Below, piece by piece: positions 30,739-40,295 of a stretch of DNA of 64,000 nucleotides. Position 1 is the first letter of the stretch. Every line of letters starts with the position of its first letter. Both the position numbers and the translations under genes were made by a program. This DNA comes from Paenirhizobium naphthalenivorans (GTDB lineage: Bacteria > Pseudomonadota > Alphaproteobacteria > Rhizobiales > Rhizobiaceae), in NCBI RefSeq assembly GCF_007992095.1, contig NZ_BJZP01000002.1, forward strand, positions 186,001-250,000, read 5' to 3'. The notes beneath the pieces were generated by a model. The model had not been told where the DNA came from. It saw nothing but the letters and a program-made list of their open reading frames with translations, and did no database searches.

Positions 30739-31862
30739 TTCGGCACCCAGCGACTGAAGAGAGAGGTGGAAAGTGCCCGGCCGGGCGTCTTGCCGTCAAG
30801 ACCGGCCTCACGGATCACCAGTTCGCCTGATTCGACCAGCCCGCCTTTGCCGCGCATCGTCTCCCGCATCAGCTCGTGGATCGAATAGAAGCTTGCGCGG
30901 ATCGAATAAGCGGTAAGCACCAGGCCAAGCGCTTTCGGCGCCAACAGTTCGCGGCAGATGTCGAGCATCAGCGGCAGGTGCTCGAACAATTGCCAGACCT
31001 CACCATTCGGGCCACGGCCGAATTTCGGCGGATCGGTCAGAATGATGTCATAGCGATGCCCGCGGCGTTCCTCGCGCTGGATAAACTTCATCGCGTCATC
31101 ACAGATCCAACGGATCGGCGCCTTGTCGAGGCGGCTCAGCGACTGGTTTTCACGAGCCCAGCCGATGGCCTTCTTCGAGGCATCGACATGCGTGACTTCG
31201 GCTCCGGCCGCGGCCGCGACCAACGAGGCAACGCCAGTGTAGCCAAAGAGGTTCAGCACCTTGAGCGGGCGACCTGCGGTCTCGACACACTCCTTCATCC
31301 AACTCCAATGGGCGATCTGCTCCGGGAACACGCCGACATGACGAAAAGAGGTGAAGCGGCCGAGGAAATCCACGCCGAGCAGCGATAGCGGCCAGGTTTC
31401 ACCGAGCGCCTCACGTGGGAACTTCCAGCGACCCATGCCATCCTCGTCGGTATCGCCGGTGAAGATCGCATCCGCCTTCTCCCAGACATGCGCCGGCAGA
31501 GCTTTCGGCCAGAGCGCCTGAGCTTCAGGGCGGACGACCCTATACGGACCATACTGCTCGAGCTTTTCGCCCGCACCACTGTCGATAAGATGAAAATCGC
31601 CGGCGCCCTGGGACTCGAGGATGAGTGGGACGCGCTCGGCCGGTCGCTCGCCGGTCCGTACAATCAGCGTACGCTGCGGCTCAATGGGAGCGCGCGCGCT
31701 GTCGTCCGGCGAAGGCGCTTCGGTCGCTCGTGGCGTTTGAGCCGCGCCTTCAGACCGGCGACTACCGCGCGGTTTGTAGGGCGCCGCCCTGTCCGCTTCG
31801 CGGGGCCCCGCCTTGACGGGTTTCGTCACCTTCCCGGCCTTTCCGGCGGATGCCTTCTGCAT
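30735..31862 (-). CDS. Class I SAM-dependent rRNA methyltransferase (RlmI-like)
   Basis: A 375-residue enzyme resembling the 23S rRNA m5C methyltransferase RlmI/YccW family. It has a basic, low-complexity N-terminus, SAM-binding LNLFGYTGVASLVAAAAGA and the catalytic-loop DPPKFGRGPNG. The ATG at 31862 has AAGGA upstream; the frame begins at a GTG at 31886. It overlaps the TrmH-family gene by 4 nt, giving a three-gene coupled set with lspA. Confidence 0.88.
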   Translation of the reverse strand: MQKASAGKAGKVTKPVKAGPREADRAAPYKPRGSRRSEGAAQTPRATEAPSPDDSARAPIEPQRTLIVRTGERPAERVPLILESQGAGDFHLIDSGAGEKLEQYGPYRVVRPEAQALWPKALPAHVWEKADAIFTGDTDEDGMGRWKFPREALGETWPLSLLGVDFLGRFTSFRHVGVFPEQIAHWSWMKECVETAGRPLKVLNLFGYTGVASLVAAAAGAEVTHVDASKKAIGWARENQSLSRLDKAPIRWICDDAMKFIQREERRGHRYDIILTDPPKFGRGPNGEVWQLFEHLPLMLDICRELLAPKALGLVLTAYSIRASFYSIHELMRETMRGKGGLVESGELVIREAGLDGKTPGRALSTSLFSRWVPK

Positions 31863-31995
31863 CGGCCGGCGTTCCTTGTTCTTCACGCGCTGATCCTGCT
31901 TATCGGTCCTGAAACTGAGCGAAACGCCTTAGCACCCCCGCACTGCAGGGAAAAGCGCTTTCACAAAGCGGCCACCCCTTTGCGCTTGACGCGCC

Positions 31996-32340
31996 TCACT
32001 TCGCCGAAATCTGTGGCTGGCTACTGCCGGCGAGTTGCTCGGCGCGGCTCTTGTGACGATCGGCTTCCGCCTGCCAGCGTACCACTTGGCGAGATTCAGC
32101 GCGCGCCTTCTTGCGATGCTTGCCCTGGGCGAGCCATGTCGCGGCCGAGCCCAGTAGCAGTCCGAGGATCAACGACAGAAACAGGAAAACGAAAAATGGC
32201 GCAGACAACGACAGCAGCGCGTCGTCCGGCTTGAAGGGATTGAGCGCCAGCGTCACGATCTGCCGATTGGCGACAGACAGCACGATCAGTACGATTGCCA
32301 GAGGCACGAAAACAACCAGGCTGACGACTCTCTTGATCAT
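31996..32340 (-). CDS. LapA-domain (DUF1049) inner-membrane protein
   Basis: A 114-residue protein with two membrane segments (about residues 5-23 and 46-68) and a positively charged cytoplasmic coiled tail, the LapA layout. LapA works with LapB in controlling LPS synthesis via LpxC in enterobacteria; the role in rhizobia is by homology only. It follows ihfB on the same strand, an arrangement common in proteobacteria (ihfB-lapA). Confidence 0.85.
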   Translation of the reverse strand: MIKRVVSLVVFVPLAIVLIVLSVANRQIVTLALNPFKPDDALLSLSAPFFVFLFLSLILGLLLGSAATWLAQGKHRKKARAESRQVVRWQAEADRHKSRAEQLAGSSQPQISAK

Positions 32341-32449
32341 AGCGCACTACTCCTCGGCGGCTCGTCGCCCTGCATCCGCCCAACTCATCGGATGCATTCA
32401 CAAATTATTCCCGCCCGCGGGCGTTTCAAACGCACGCGGATAGCCAATT

Positions 32450-32752
32450 TCACTCGTCGCCTTCGTCGCCCATGCCCGGATTGAGTCGCTCACGCAACTC
32501 CTTGCCGGTCTTGAAGAACGGCACCCATTTTTCCTCGACGAAGACCGTCTCGCCGGTGCGCGGGTTACGCCCCGACCGGGACGGTCGGTTCTTTACCGAA
32601 AAGGCGCCGAAACCACGCAGTTCGACGCGATTGCCCGCCGCCAGAGCGTCGGTGATCTCGTCCAGAACCGCATTGACGATGTTTTCCACGTCACGATGAT
32701 AGAGATGCGGATTGCGCGCCGCGACAATCTGCACCAGTTCCGATTTGATCAC
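32450..32752 (-). CDS. ihfB: Integration host factor subunit beta
   Basis: A 100-residue DNA-bending protein of the HU/IHF family; it pairs with IhfA and assists sigma-54 promoters, recombination and replication. The intercalating loop is seen as GRNPRTGE, with [19 protein letters not shown] leading in. The start is GTG at 32752: it gives the typical MIKSELVQ N-terminus and has AGGGGG 5 nt upstream, whereas the frame to 32803 adds unrelated residues. Confidence 0.95.
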   Translation of the reverse strand: MIKSELVQIVAARNPHLYHRDVENIVNAVLDEITDALAAGNRVELRGFGAFSVKNRPSRSGRNPRTGETVFVEEKWVPFFKTGKELRERLNPGMGDEGDE

Positions 32753-33120
32753 GCGCGCCCCCTGAATGATTGAAGGAAACCTTGACCGCTCCAAACGTGC
32801 CAAACCAAAAAAGCACCGTCAAGAAACAACTTAGCCAGCACGAGGCATTGCACCCGGCCGTCGGTAAAACACCACAATGTGGCGCGATAATCAACCTGTA
32901 CCGGCTTTGGCGTTCAATCCGAAGCGGAAAGGCGAGGGGGAGCGCCAATTGGACACCCCTGCCCCATGCAGGAACCCCTGCTTGTATTCGCATGCGCAAT
33001 TTCCATATTGGCAAGCGAATGCAATAATGCGAGATGTCGGCCGGATTGCCCCCAAAGCGTTTCCGGGCGGGCAAACACCAACAGGCCCCATTTATGCTGA
33101 ATCGCGTGGATAATGGTACG
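32753..33120. other. Intergenic region between divergent ihfB and lptC
   Basis: A 368-nt gap with no supported gene. It should hold the divergent promoters. On the minus strand a TTGACG is found about 85 nt before ihfB but with a poor -10 at 17 nt. A short direct repeat (GCAGGGGT on the minus strand, about 32958-32985) is visible. I see no RNA gene. Confidence 0.5.
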
Positions 33121-33759
33121 ATGACCGCTGACAACCCGCCGGGCGGCGATGCCTATCGCCTGGCTGTCAGCCATTCAGCGCGCGTTAAGCGACTGAAAGT
33201 CCTGTTACCCGTCATTGCTTTCGTCATCTCCCTTGCCTTCGCCGGCGTGTCGGTGGTGCGGGCCTATTTGCCGGAAAACCTCCAGATCGCCTCCGCCAAG
33301 ATCGAGAACGGCAAGGTCGTGATGGAAAAGCCGGCGATTGCCGGGCGCAACGGAGACGGCATCAGCTATTCGATGCGAGCCGAGCGAGCACTTCAGGACA
33401 TAAAGAACCCGAACATCATCGCGCTTGAGACCATCACCGCCGCCGTGCCGCTAAACGAGAAGACCATCGCGCGGGTCGAGGCACTAAGCGGTGTGTTCGA
33501 CCGGTCTTCCGACCTCCTCGACATGGACAAGCCTTTCACCATCAAGCTGTCGACCGGGATTGAGGCGAGCTTTCAGTCAGCCCATCTCGACATCAAAGGC
33601 GGCAAGATGGAGTCGACCGAGCCAGTCGCCATAAAAGCGCAAGAGGCGTCCATTGTTGCGCAGTCCCTCAAGATAACGGATAAGGGACGCATCATTACTT
33701 TTGAGGGGGCCGTTCGAGTGAACATCGAACCGTCCGCCATTCGCAAAACGGGCAATTGA
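33121..33759 (+). CDS. lptC: LPS export ABC transporter periplasmic protein LptC
   Basis: A 212-residue bitopic inner-membrane protein: short cytoplasmic N-terminus, one membrane segment at about residues 23-45 (VLLPVIAFVISLAFAGVSVV), then a periplasmic beta-jellyroll. It hands LPS from LptBFG to LptA. The ATG at 33121 is chosen by family length; upstream in-frame ATGs at 33034 and 33094 are possible. lptA follows with overlapping frames and lptB after it. Confidence 0.88.
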   Translation: MTADNPPGGDAYRLAVSHSARVKRLKVLLPVIAFVISLAFAGVSVVRAYLPENLQIASAKIENGKVVMEKPAIAGRNGDGISYSMRAERALQDIKNPNIIALETITAAVPLNEKTIARVEALSGVFDRSSDLLDMDKPFTIKLSTGIEASFQSAHLDIKGGKMESTEPVAIKAQEASIVAQSLKITDKGRIITFEGAVRVNIEPSAIRKTGN

Positions 33760-33773
33760 GAGCCAGGCCAGTC

Positions 33774-34331
33774 ATGAACTTCGAACGCCGCATATCGCAT
33801 TTGAAAGCCGGCCTGCTGGTCGCAACCGGCCTTATGTTGCTGACCGGATCTCCAGTAGCGCTCGCGCAGGCAACCAAGAGCAACCTGAACGGCCTGAAGC
33901 TGTCGAATGACCAGCCGATCCAGATCGAGAGTGATGCGCTGGAGATCCGCGAGCAGGACAAGACCGCGCTGTTTTCCGGCAATGTCAAGGTTGTCCAGGG
34001 CACGACCACGTTGCAGTCCGGCAATATGACCGTGCACTATCGCGGAGAAGGAACCAGCGTCACTAACGGCAATGCCGATATCGAGAAGATCGATGTGACG
34101 GACAAGGTGTTCCTGTCTTCGGGAACCCAGCAGGCGACTGCGGACAAAGGCACATTCAATCTCGATTCCCAGATCTTCGTCCTTGAAGGCGACCGGGTCG
34201 TCCTCTCCGAAGGGCAAAACGTCTTCGTCGGCTGCAAGCTGACGGTGCAGATGAATTCCGGAGAGGCCAAGCTCGACAGCTGCGGCGGACGGGTGCAAAT
34301 CCAGCTAGACCCGAAGTCGCAGAAGAAATAA
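33774..34331 (+). CDS. lptA: LPS transport periplasmic protein LptA
   Basis: A 185-residue exported protein forming the periplasmic LPS bridge. A signal peptide is clear (LLVATGLMLLTGSPVALA, cleavage after ALA), followed by the OstA-like repeat (PIQIESDALEIREQDKTALF). The ATG at 33774 starts 15 nt after lptC; the frame also has a TTG at 33756 that would overlap lptC. lptB follows after 16 nt. Confidence 0.92.
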   Translation: MNFERRISHLKAGLLVATGLMLLTGSPVALAQATKSNLNGLKLSNDQPIQIESDALEIREQDKTALFSGNVKVVQGTTTLQSGNMTVHYRGEGTSVTNGNADIEKIDVTDKVFLSSGTQQATADKGTFNLDSQIFVLEGDRVVLSEGQNVFVGCKLTVQMNSGEAKLDSCGGRVQIQLDPKSQKK

Positions 34332-34347
34332 CAGCATCGGCCGTAAC

Positions 34348-35160
34348 GTGAAGATTCCCTTCGTCTCAAAACTGATCGGTGCGAAACGCGCGCCGGAGCT
34401 TCCAGCTGCGGAGGCGCGCCTTGACAAGACGCGCTACGAAGGCACGCTGATTGCTCACGGCTTGACCAAGAGCTATGATACCAAGCGCGTGGTCAACGGC
34501 GTGTCGCTGGTTGTTCGCCGCGGCGAGGCCGTAGGCCTACTGGGACCGAATGGTGCCGGCAAGACGACCTGCTTCTATATGATCACCGGCCTCGTTCCGG
34601 TCGATGCCGGCACGATCGCCATCAACGGCAATGAAGTTACCAGCATGCCCATGTATCGGCGCGCGCGTCTCGGCGTGGGTTACCTGCCGCAGGAAGCCTC
34701 TATCTTCCGGGGCTTGACGGTCGAAGACAACATCCGTGCCGTGCTTGAGCTGCACCAGAGCGACCGCAAGAAGCGCGAGGCCAAACTCGACGAACTGCTC
34801 GACGAGTTCCACATCGAAAAACTGCGCAAATCGCCTGCGGTGGCACTTTCGGGCGGCGAACGTCGTCGCCTGGAAATTGCCCGCGCACTCGCCACCGATC
34901 CGACCTTCATGCTACTTGACGAGCCCTTTGCCGGCGTCGACCCGATCTCGGTTTCCGATATCCAAAACCTCGTACGCCACCTGACGGCCCGCGGCATCGG
35001 CGTGTTGATCACCGACCATAACGTCCGGGAAACACTGGGCCTGATCGATCGCGCCTATATCATCCATGCCGGCGAGGTGCTGACCCACGGGCGCGCCAAC
35101 GACATCGTCAACAATCCCGACGTGCGCCGCCTCTACCTGGGCGACAAGTTCAGCCTCTGA
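34348..35160 (+). CDS. lptB: LPS export ABC transporter ATP-binding protein LptB
   Basis: A 270-residue ATPase powering LPS extraction with LptFG. Walker A is GPNGAGKTT, the signature is LSGGERRR and Walker B is FMLLDEPFAGVDP. The N-terminus is about 25 residues longer than E. coli LptB, as in other rhizobia. It starts at a GTG with a weak ribosome binding site, probably coupled to lptA. It is followed by rpoN, the common lptB-rpoN-hpf-ptsN order. Confidence 0.95.
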   Translation: MKIPFVSKLIGAKRAPELPAAEARLDKTRYEGTLIAHGLTKSYDTKRVVNGVSLVVRRGEAVGLLGPNGAGKTTCFYMITGLVPVDAGTIAINGNEVTSMPMYRRARLGVGYLPQEASIFRGLTVEDNIRAVLELHQSDRKKREAKLDELLDEFHIEKLRKSPAVALSGGERRRLEIARALATDPTFMLLDEPFAGVDPISVSDIQNLVRHLTARGIGVLITDHNVRETLGLIDRAYIIHAGEVLTHGRANDIVNNPDVRRLYLGDKFSL

Positions 35161-35313
35161 CACCCTGATTTCAAGAAATTCACCGCATCCCACGGTTCGA
35201 CTTGACCAAATCCTTCAAAAAAGCAATTTTTGGGCCAAGTGGAGTTCCGCGACCTTTTTCGGCGCCATCGCGCCGGGACGGCCCTGGAGAATGTAGGGAG
35301 TATAGCGTCCGCC

Positions 35314-36885
35314 ATGGCTTTATCGGCCAACCTGTTCCTGCGCCAGAATCAGTCCCTGGTCATGACGCCGCAACTGATGCAGTCCATACAGTTGCTGCAA
35401 ATGACCCATCTCGAATTGATTAGCTTCATCTCGCAGGAGGTGGAGAAGAACCCGCTTCTGGAAATGGCGTCGGATGACAGTGAACCCATGGCAGAGCCGC
35501 GGGCAGGCGGCAGCGAGGAGACATTCGCTGGCGCCCAGACGGAAGGCAATACGGCCGATGAAGGGGAGCATCCGAGCGCCTCACTTGACAGCGAGTGGTA
35601 CGAGCCCGGCCATGGAGACGGCCTCAACGAGCGCCTCGACACCAATTTCGACACAGCCCTATCCGACGAAGGGACCGCCAGCCGTGCGGACGCGCCGGAA
35701 CTGCTCGGCCAGTGGAAGTCGATGCCGGGCGGCGGAGCGGAAACGGGAGAGGGCTACGATCTTGACGATTTCGTCGCGGGTCAGGTCAGCATTCGCGACC
35801 ATCTCGATCAGCAGATCCCCTTCGCCTTTTCCAAACCCTCCGATCGGTTGATCGCTGCGGTCCTGACCGACCACCTCGATGAGGCGGGCTATCTGCGTGC
35901 CGATCTCGCCGAGATTGCCGAACGTCTGGGGGAAACGGCTGAACGCGTCTTGAGCGTGCTGGAGACATTGCAGGCCCTGGATCCTCCCGGTATATTTGCG
36001 CGTTCGTTGAGCGAATGCCTGTCAATTCAGCTCAGACAGCGTGATCGGCTCGACCCTGCAATGCAGAGCCTGGTCGACAATCTGGAACTGCTCGCCAAGC
36101 GCGATTTCAACATGCTCAAAAAGCTCTGTGGCGTCGATGAAGAAGACTTGGTCGACATGTTGGCCGAGATCCGCAAGCTTAACCCGAAGCCTGGCAGCGG
36201 ATACGAAAATACCATCTTGGAATCGATCATTCCCGACGTCGTCGTGCGTCCGGCGCCGGACGGAGGCTGGCGCCTCGAACTCAATCCGGACGCCCTGCCC
36301 CGCGTACTGGTCAACCAGGATTACGTGACGGCAGTCGGCAAAGGCAGCAAGGCCTCGGATAAGGACCAAGCCTTCCTGTCGGAATGCCTACAGAATGCCA
36401 ACTGGCTGACCCGAAGCCTCGACCAGAGGGCGCGAACGATCGTCAAGGTCGCGAGCGAAATCGTGAGGCAGCAGGACGCCTTTCTAAAGCACGGCGTCGA
36501 TCACCTCAGACCGCTCAATCTCAAGACCGTGGCTGATGCGATCAAGATGCATGAATCGACTGTCAGCCGCGTGACCTCCAACAAATACATGCTGACGCCG
36601 CGCGGCCTCTTCGAGCTCAAGTATTTCTTCAGCGTCTCGATCGGCTCCGCGGAAGGCGGCGACAATCATTCGGCGGAGGCAGTCCGCCATCGCATCCGCA
36701 TGATGATCGCCCAAGAGAGCCCCGATGCCGTTTTGTCCGACGACGATATCGTTCACACGCTGAAATCCACAGGCGTGGATCTCGCTCGCCGGACTGTTGC
36801 AAAGTACCGCGAGGCGATGAATATCCCCTCTTCTGTCCAACGCCGCCGCGAAAAGCGGGCGCGGGCCAAAATCCCTGCAATTTAG
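35314..36885 (+). CDS. rpoN: RNA polymerase sigma-54 factor
   Basis: A 523-residue sigma factor for nitrogen and other enhancer-dependent promoters. Region I is glutamine-rich (LRQNQSLVMTPQLMQSIQLL), region II is acidic, and the C-terminus has the HTH and the RpoN box ARRTVAKYREAMNIPSS (about residues 490-506) that reads the -24 element. The ATG at 35314 gives the conserved N-terminus; 35230 is an upstream extension. Confidence 0.96.
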   Translation: MALSANLFLRQNQSLVMTPQLMQSIQLLQMTHLELISFISQEVEKNPLLEMASDDSEPMAEPRAGGSEETFAGAQTEGNTADEGEHPSASLDSEWYEPGHGDGLNERLDTNFDTALSDEGTASRADAPELLGQWKSMPGGGAETGEGYDLDDFVAGQVSIRDHLDQQIPFAFSKPSDRLIAAVLTDHLDEAGYLRADLAEIAERLGETAERVLSVLETLQALDPPGIFARSLSECLSIQLRQRDRLDPAMQSLVDNLELLAKRDFNMLKKLCGVDEEDLVDMLAEIRKLNPKPGSGYENTILESIIPDVVVRPAPDGGWRLELNPDALPRVLVNQDYVTAVGKGSKASDKDQAFLSECLQNANWLTRSLDQRARTIVKVASEIVRQQDAFLKHGVDHLRPLNLKTVADAIKMHESTVSRVTSNKYMLTPRGLFELKYFFSVSIGSAEGGDNHSAEAVRHRIRMMIAQESPDAVLSDDDIVHTLKSTGVDLARRTVAKYREAMNIPSSVQRRREKRARAKIPAI

Positions 36886-37116
36886 GATCGCCCATATAGC
36901 TGCAGGTTGAGGAAACCTTAAGAAACCGTTGACTTTTGCGGGCGGCAGGGCTAGAAGCCCGCGCCGATCGACACAGGTTCACAGACGTTCCGACTTATCC
37001 CCAGACGACGCCAGGCACAGAGGAATCGAACCGACATTAGCGCTCGAAAAGCTTGGATGCGGGAAGGGCTTGGCGTAAACTGCTATTCGCCAACCAATGA
37101 TAAGAAGGGAAACGCC

Positions 37117-37701
37117 ATGAGTGTTCGTGTAGCCGGCAAACATATGGAAATCGGCGACGCTTTCCGGCAGAAGATCGGTGAGCGGGTCGAAGAGGCCGTC
37201 ACGAAGTACTTCGACGGAGGGTATTCAGGGCAGGTTACGGTTACGAAGTCGGCGGCTGCTGACGCGTCATTTGTCGCCGATTGCATGGTGCACCTGGACG
37301 CAGGAACCAATTTGCAGGCGACTGGTTCTGCCAACGATCCGCAGATCGCCTTCGACATGGCTGCCGACCGGATCGAGAAGCGCCTGCGCCGCTACAAGCG
37401 CAAGCTCAAGGACCACCATGCAAACGATCAGGCAAGTGCGTCGATCGAGATCGCCTATACGGTCATGGACGCGGTCCCGGACGAACATGAGGAAGTGCCG
37501 GAGGACTTTGCTCCGACAATCGTTGCGGAAAGCACCAAGTGGCTGCGTACCATGTCGGTAGCCAATGCCGTCATGGCACTCGACATGACGGACGAGCCGG
37601 TGCTTTTGTTCCGCAGCCCCGGCAACCAAGAAGTCAACATCGTCTATCGTCGTAATGACGGTAACATCGGATGGATCGATCCCGCCAATATCAAGGGCTG
37701 A
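37117..37701 (+). CDS. hpf: Ribosome hibernation promoting factor, long form (HPF/RaiA)
   Basis: A 194-residue protein that dimerises 70S ribosomes in stationary phase. It has an N-terminal S30AE domain (about residues 1-105; MSVRVAGKHMEIGDAFRQKI) and a C-terminal dimerisation domain (about 130-190; MTDEPVLLFRSPGNQEVNIV). Being the long form, it makes 100S ribosomes without RMF. The ATG at 37117 has GAAGGGAA upstream. It lies in the rpoN-hpf-ptsN cluster; the 231-nt gap after rpoN suggests its own promoter. Confidence 0.94.
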   Translation: MSVRVAGKHMEIGDAFRQKIGERVEEAVTKYFDGGYSGQVTVTKSAAADASFVADCMVHLDAGTNLQATGSANDPQIAFDMAADRIEKRLRRYKRKLKDHHANDQASASIEIAYTVMDAVPDEHEEVPEDFAPTIVAESTKWLRTMSVANAVMALDMTDEPVLLFRSPGNQEVNIVYRRNDGNIGWIDPANIKG

Positions 37702-37716
37702 CACGTCCAACGGCGC

Positions 37717-37731
37717 GCGGCGGTCCGCCGC
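37717..37731 (+). other. GC-rich hairpin between hpf and ptsN
   Basis: GCGGC pairs with GCCGC around a 5-nt loop, 15 nt after the hpf stop. No T-run follows, so it is more likely a transcript-processing or stability element than a full terminator. Confidence 0.3.
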
Positions 37732-37773
37732 CGCTCGCCCCACCTTTGTCTCGGCGGAATGAAGGATTTTGAA

Positions 37774-38238
37774 ATGGCCTTGGCAGATTTACTGCAACAA
37801 GATGCGGTCGTTCCCGCCCTTCGGGTGAACTCCAAGAAGCAGCTATTGCAGGAACTGGCGGTCAAGGCCGCCAAGCTGACAGGAATTCCGGAACGGGAAA
37901 TCTTCGACGTCATCCTGCAGCGCGAGCGGCTGGGATCCACCGGCGTCGGTAACGGCATCGCCATTCCGCACGGCAAGCTCAATCGAATCGATTCCATAAC
38001 CGGGATCTTCGCCCGACTGGAAACACCGGTCGATTTCGAAGCTCTCGACGATCAACCGGTCGATCTGGTTTTTCTGCTGCTGGCCCCCGAGGGCGCCGGC
38101 GCCGACCATCTGAAGGCGTTGTCGCGCATCGCCCGCATCCTACGCGATCAGGAACTGGTGGCTAAGTTGCGGGCAACTGATTCGGCCTCGGCCATCTATG
38201 CCTTCCTTAACGAGGAACAGGCATCGAACGCCGCATGA
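37774..38238 (+). CDS. ptsN: Nitrogen-regulatory PTS protein EIIA(Ntr)
   Basis: A 154-residue regulatory phosphoacceptor of the nitrogen PTS. The phosphorylatable histidine is H66 in GIAIPHGKL. The ATG at 37774 has AAGGA 8 nt upstream; an ATG at 37759 precedes it in frame. In rhizobia the nitrogen PTS influences potassium transport, ABC transporters and PII signalling, which fits its neighbours rpoN and, elsewhere here, glnD. Confidence 0.94.
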   Translation: MALADLLQQDAVVPALRVNSKKQLLQELAVKAAKLTGIPEREIFDVILQRERLGSTGVGNGIAIPHGKLNRIDSITGIFARLETPVDFEALDDQPVDLVFLLLAPEGAGADHLKALSRIARILRDQELVAKLRATDSASAIYAFLNEEQASNAA

Positions 38239-38259
38239 CGGCAGCGTAAGTCAGCCAAA

Positions 38260-38289
38260 GGAAAAGCGCCCATCGGGCGCTTTTTTTTG
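38260..38289. terminator. Bidirectional terminator between ptsN and grpE
   Basis: AGCGCCC-ATC-GGGCGCT followed by eight T on the plus strand, and preceded by an A-run that gives T on the minus strand. It separates convergent ptsN and grpE. Confidence 0.88.
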
Positions 38290-38313
38290 TTCGATTACTA
38301 AGCGAGCGGCGTC

Positions 38314-38934
38314 TCAGGTCTTATTTCCATCCGTGGCATCGCCATTGGCCTCTGTCTTCGGCCCGCCCTTGGCGACGCCGACCATGGCCGGACGCAAAAC
38401 TCGGTCACCGATCGCGTAACCGGCCTGCACCACTTGAACCACGGTATTGTTCGGTACCTCCGAATTGGGGATCTCAAACATGGCCTGATGGAAATTCGGG
38501 TCGAACTTCTGGCCTTCCGCGTCGATCTTGCGGACGCCATGACGCTCAAGCGTCGAAAGCATACCACGTTCGGTCATCTCCACCCCCTCGATCAGAGCCG
38601 AAAGCCCGGCATCAGCCGCGCCACGCGCTTCATCCGGAAGGGCTTCAAGCGCACGGCGCAGATTGTCCGAAACCGACAGCATGTCGCGGGCAAAACCGGT
38701 GACGGCATAGGTCTTGGCATCCTTGAGCTCGCGCTCGGTACGGCGACGCAGGTTGTCCATCTCCGCGGCAAGCCGCAGGAAACGATCGCGCAGTTCAGCA
38801 TTTTCCGCTTTCAGCGCCTCCAACTGGTCGACCAACGCTTCGGTCGCGACATCTGCTGAATTCTGCTCCGCATCGCTGGCAGCAGTATCGCCAGCCGTTG
38901 CGTCAGGTCCGTTGTTGTTGGCTTCGTCGGTCAT
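38314..38934 (-). CDS. grpE: Nucleotide exchange factor GrpE
   Basis: A 206-residue cochaperone that releases ADP from DnaK. An acidic, low-complexity N-terminus leads into a long coiled coil ([20 protein letters not shown]) and the C-terminal beta domain ([20 protein letters not shown]). GGAGG sits 6 nt before the ATG at 38934, ruling out the longer frame. It follows hrcA by about 100 nt on the same strand; dnaKJ are not in the window. Confidence 0.96.
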   Translation of the reverse strand: MTDEANNNGPDATAGDTAASDAEQNSADVATEALVDQLEALKAENAELRDRFLRLAAEMDNLRRRTERELKDAKTYAVTGFARDMLSVSDNLRRALEALPDEARGAADAGLSALIEGVEMTERGMLSTLERHGVRKIDAEGQKFDPNFHQAMFEIPNSEVPNNTVVQVVQAGYAIGDRVLRPAMVGVAKGGPKTEANGDATDGNKT

Positions 38935-39035
38935 GACGTCCTCCGAGTGACAGTGTTGGGAATTCGTGCCCGATATCAGGGTTTGAAGTGGAAAAATCAA
39001 GGCTTGAGCAAAAGAAGTCTCGTGCCACAGCCTAC

Positions 39036-40139
39036 CTAAAGCCCGGAACGCGAAAGCCGCGCCATGAGTTGCGCAGTATAGTCGACCATCGGCACGATGC
39101 GGGAATAGTTGAGCCGGGTGGGACCGATCACTCCCACGGCCCCGACGATACGGTCCTCGCCGTCGCGATAAGGCGCGACAATCAGCGACGAGCCCGAGAG
39201 CGAAAAGAGCTTGTTCTCCGAGCCGATGAAAATACGCACGCCCGGACCACTCTCGGCCAGATTGAGGATTTCAATCAGGCTCTCCTTACGCTCCAGGTCG
39301 TCGAACAGCAGTCGCAGCCGATCGACGTCTTCGGAGCCGGCCAAACCCTCGAGCAGATTGGCGCGACCGCGCACAATCAACCGGGTGGGCTTATGCTCCT
39401 CACTGCCGCCCGACCAGACGGCAAGACCGCGCTCGACCAGATCCTGTGACAGCGTATCCAACTCGCCGGCGACCTGTTGTTTTAGCTTTACCAACTGGGT
39501 GCGCAGTTCCGGCAGGGTCTGGCCGGTCATATTGGCGTTGAGGAAATTGGCGGCCTCGGTCAGTTGCGAGGCAGTGATTCCGGCCGGCAGGTCAATGATG
39601 CGGTTTTCGACCTGGTTATGTTCGCCGACCAGCACGGCCAACGCCTTGGTCGGCTCCAGCCGTATAAACTCGACATGCTTGAGGATGGGATCGCTCTTGG
39701 CGGAAATCACCAGGCCTGCGCCGCGCGACAGGCCTGACAGCATACGGCTTGCCTCGGTCAAGAGGCTTTCCATCGGCTGAGCCGGTCCTGGCGGGCGGAT
39801 CTGCCTGTCGATGCTGCCGCGCTCCTCTTCGGAAAGGTTACCCACCTGCATGAAGGCATCGACAAAGAACCGCAGACCCTGCTGTGTCGGCAGGCGGCCC
39901 GCGCTGACATGCGGCGCATAAATCAGCCCGAGATCCTCGAGATCGGCCATGACATTGCGCACCGACGCGGGCGACAACGACATCGGCAGCAGGCGCGAGA
40001 GGTTGCGCGAACCAAGCGGGTCACCGGATTCCAGATAGGTCTCGACGATTCGCCGAAACACCTCGCTGGAACGATCATCCAGCGAGGTGGCGACGTCGTT
40101 CAACAGTGACTTGGGCTCTTTCATACGTCGCACAGGCAT
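39036..40139 (-). CDS. hrcA: Heat-inducible transcription repressor HrcA
   Basis: A roughly 367-residue repressor of CIRCE-controlled chaperone operons such as groESL. It has an N-terminal winged helix ([20 protein letters not shown], then [17 protein letters not shown]) and a C-terminal GAF-like domain ([20 protein letters not shown]). Two in-frame ATGs (40139, 40124) are possible and neither has a clear ribosome binding site. I see no CIRCE element in front of hrcA or grpE. It is divergent from rph. Confidence 0.94.
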   Translation of the reverse strand: MPVRRMKEPKSLLNDVATSLDDRSSEVFRRIVETYLESGDPLGSRNLSRLLPMSLSPASVRNVMADLEDLGLIYAPHVSAGRLPTQQGLRFFVDAFMQVGNLSEEERGSIDRQIRPPGPAQPMESLLTEASRMLSGLSRGAGLVISAKSDPILKHVEFIRLEPTKALAVLVGEHNQVENRIIDLPAGITASQLTEAANFLNANMTGQTLPELRTQLVKLKQQVAGELDTLSQDLVERGLAVWSGGSEEHKPTRLIVRGRANLLEGLAGSEDVDRLRLLFDDLERKESLIEILNLAESGPGVRIFIGSENKLFSLSGSSLIVAPYRDGEDRIVGAVGVIGPTRLNYSRIVPMVDYTAQLMARLSRSGL

Positions 40140-40161
40140 AGTTTGTCTGTCATTGGGATGA

Positions 40162-40190
40162 AATATAATCACTCCACCACCGATCACCAA
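40162..40190 (-). promoter_or_regulatory. Candidate hrcA promoter
   Basis: On the minus strand TTGGTG (40185-40190) and TATATT (40162-40167) are spaced by 17 nt, directly upstream of hrcA. It is a housekeeping-like pair with a mediocre -35. Confidence 0.35.
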
Positions 40191-40295
40191 AGGGAATCTC
40201 GCCAAGTCTCCTGCTAACGACCGGCCAAAATGGTTTTTCTTTGCAAATCGTACTCATGAACCGTAGAAGGCCTCTAACAATTCCAGGAGCGGACT

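Noticed and set aside
37060..37085. Sigma-54 promoter upstream of hpf
   Set aside because: TTGGC and TGC are present, but the GG to GC spacing is two bases too short for a -24/-12 element.
38935..39035. CIRCE element between grpE and hrcA
   Set aside because: No TTAGCACTC-N9-GAGTGCTAA repeat is present here or upstream of hrcA.
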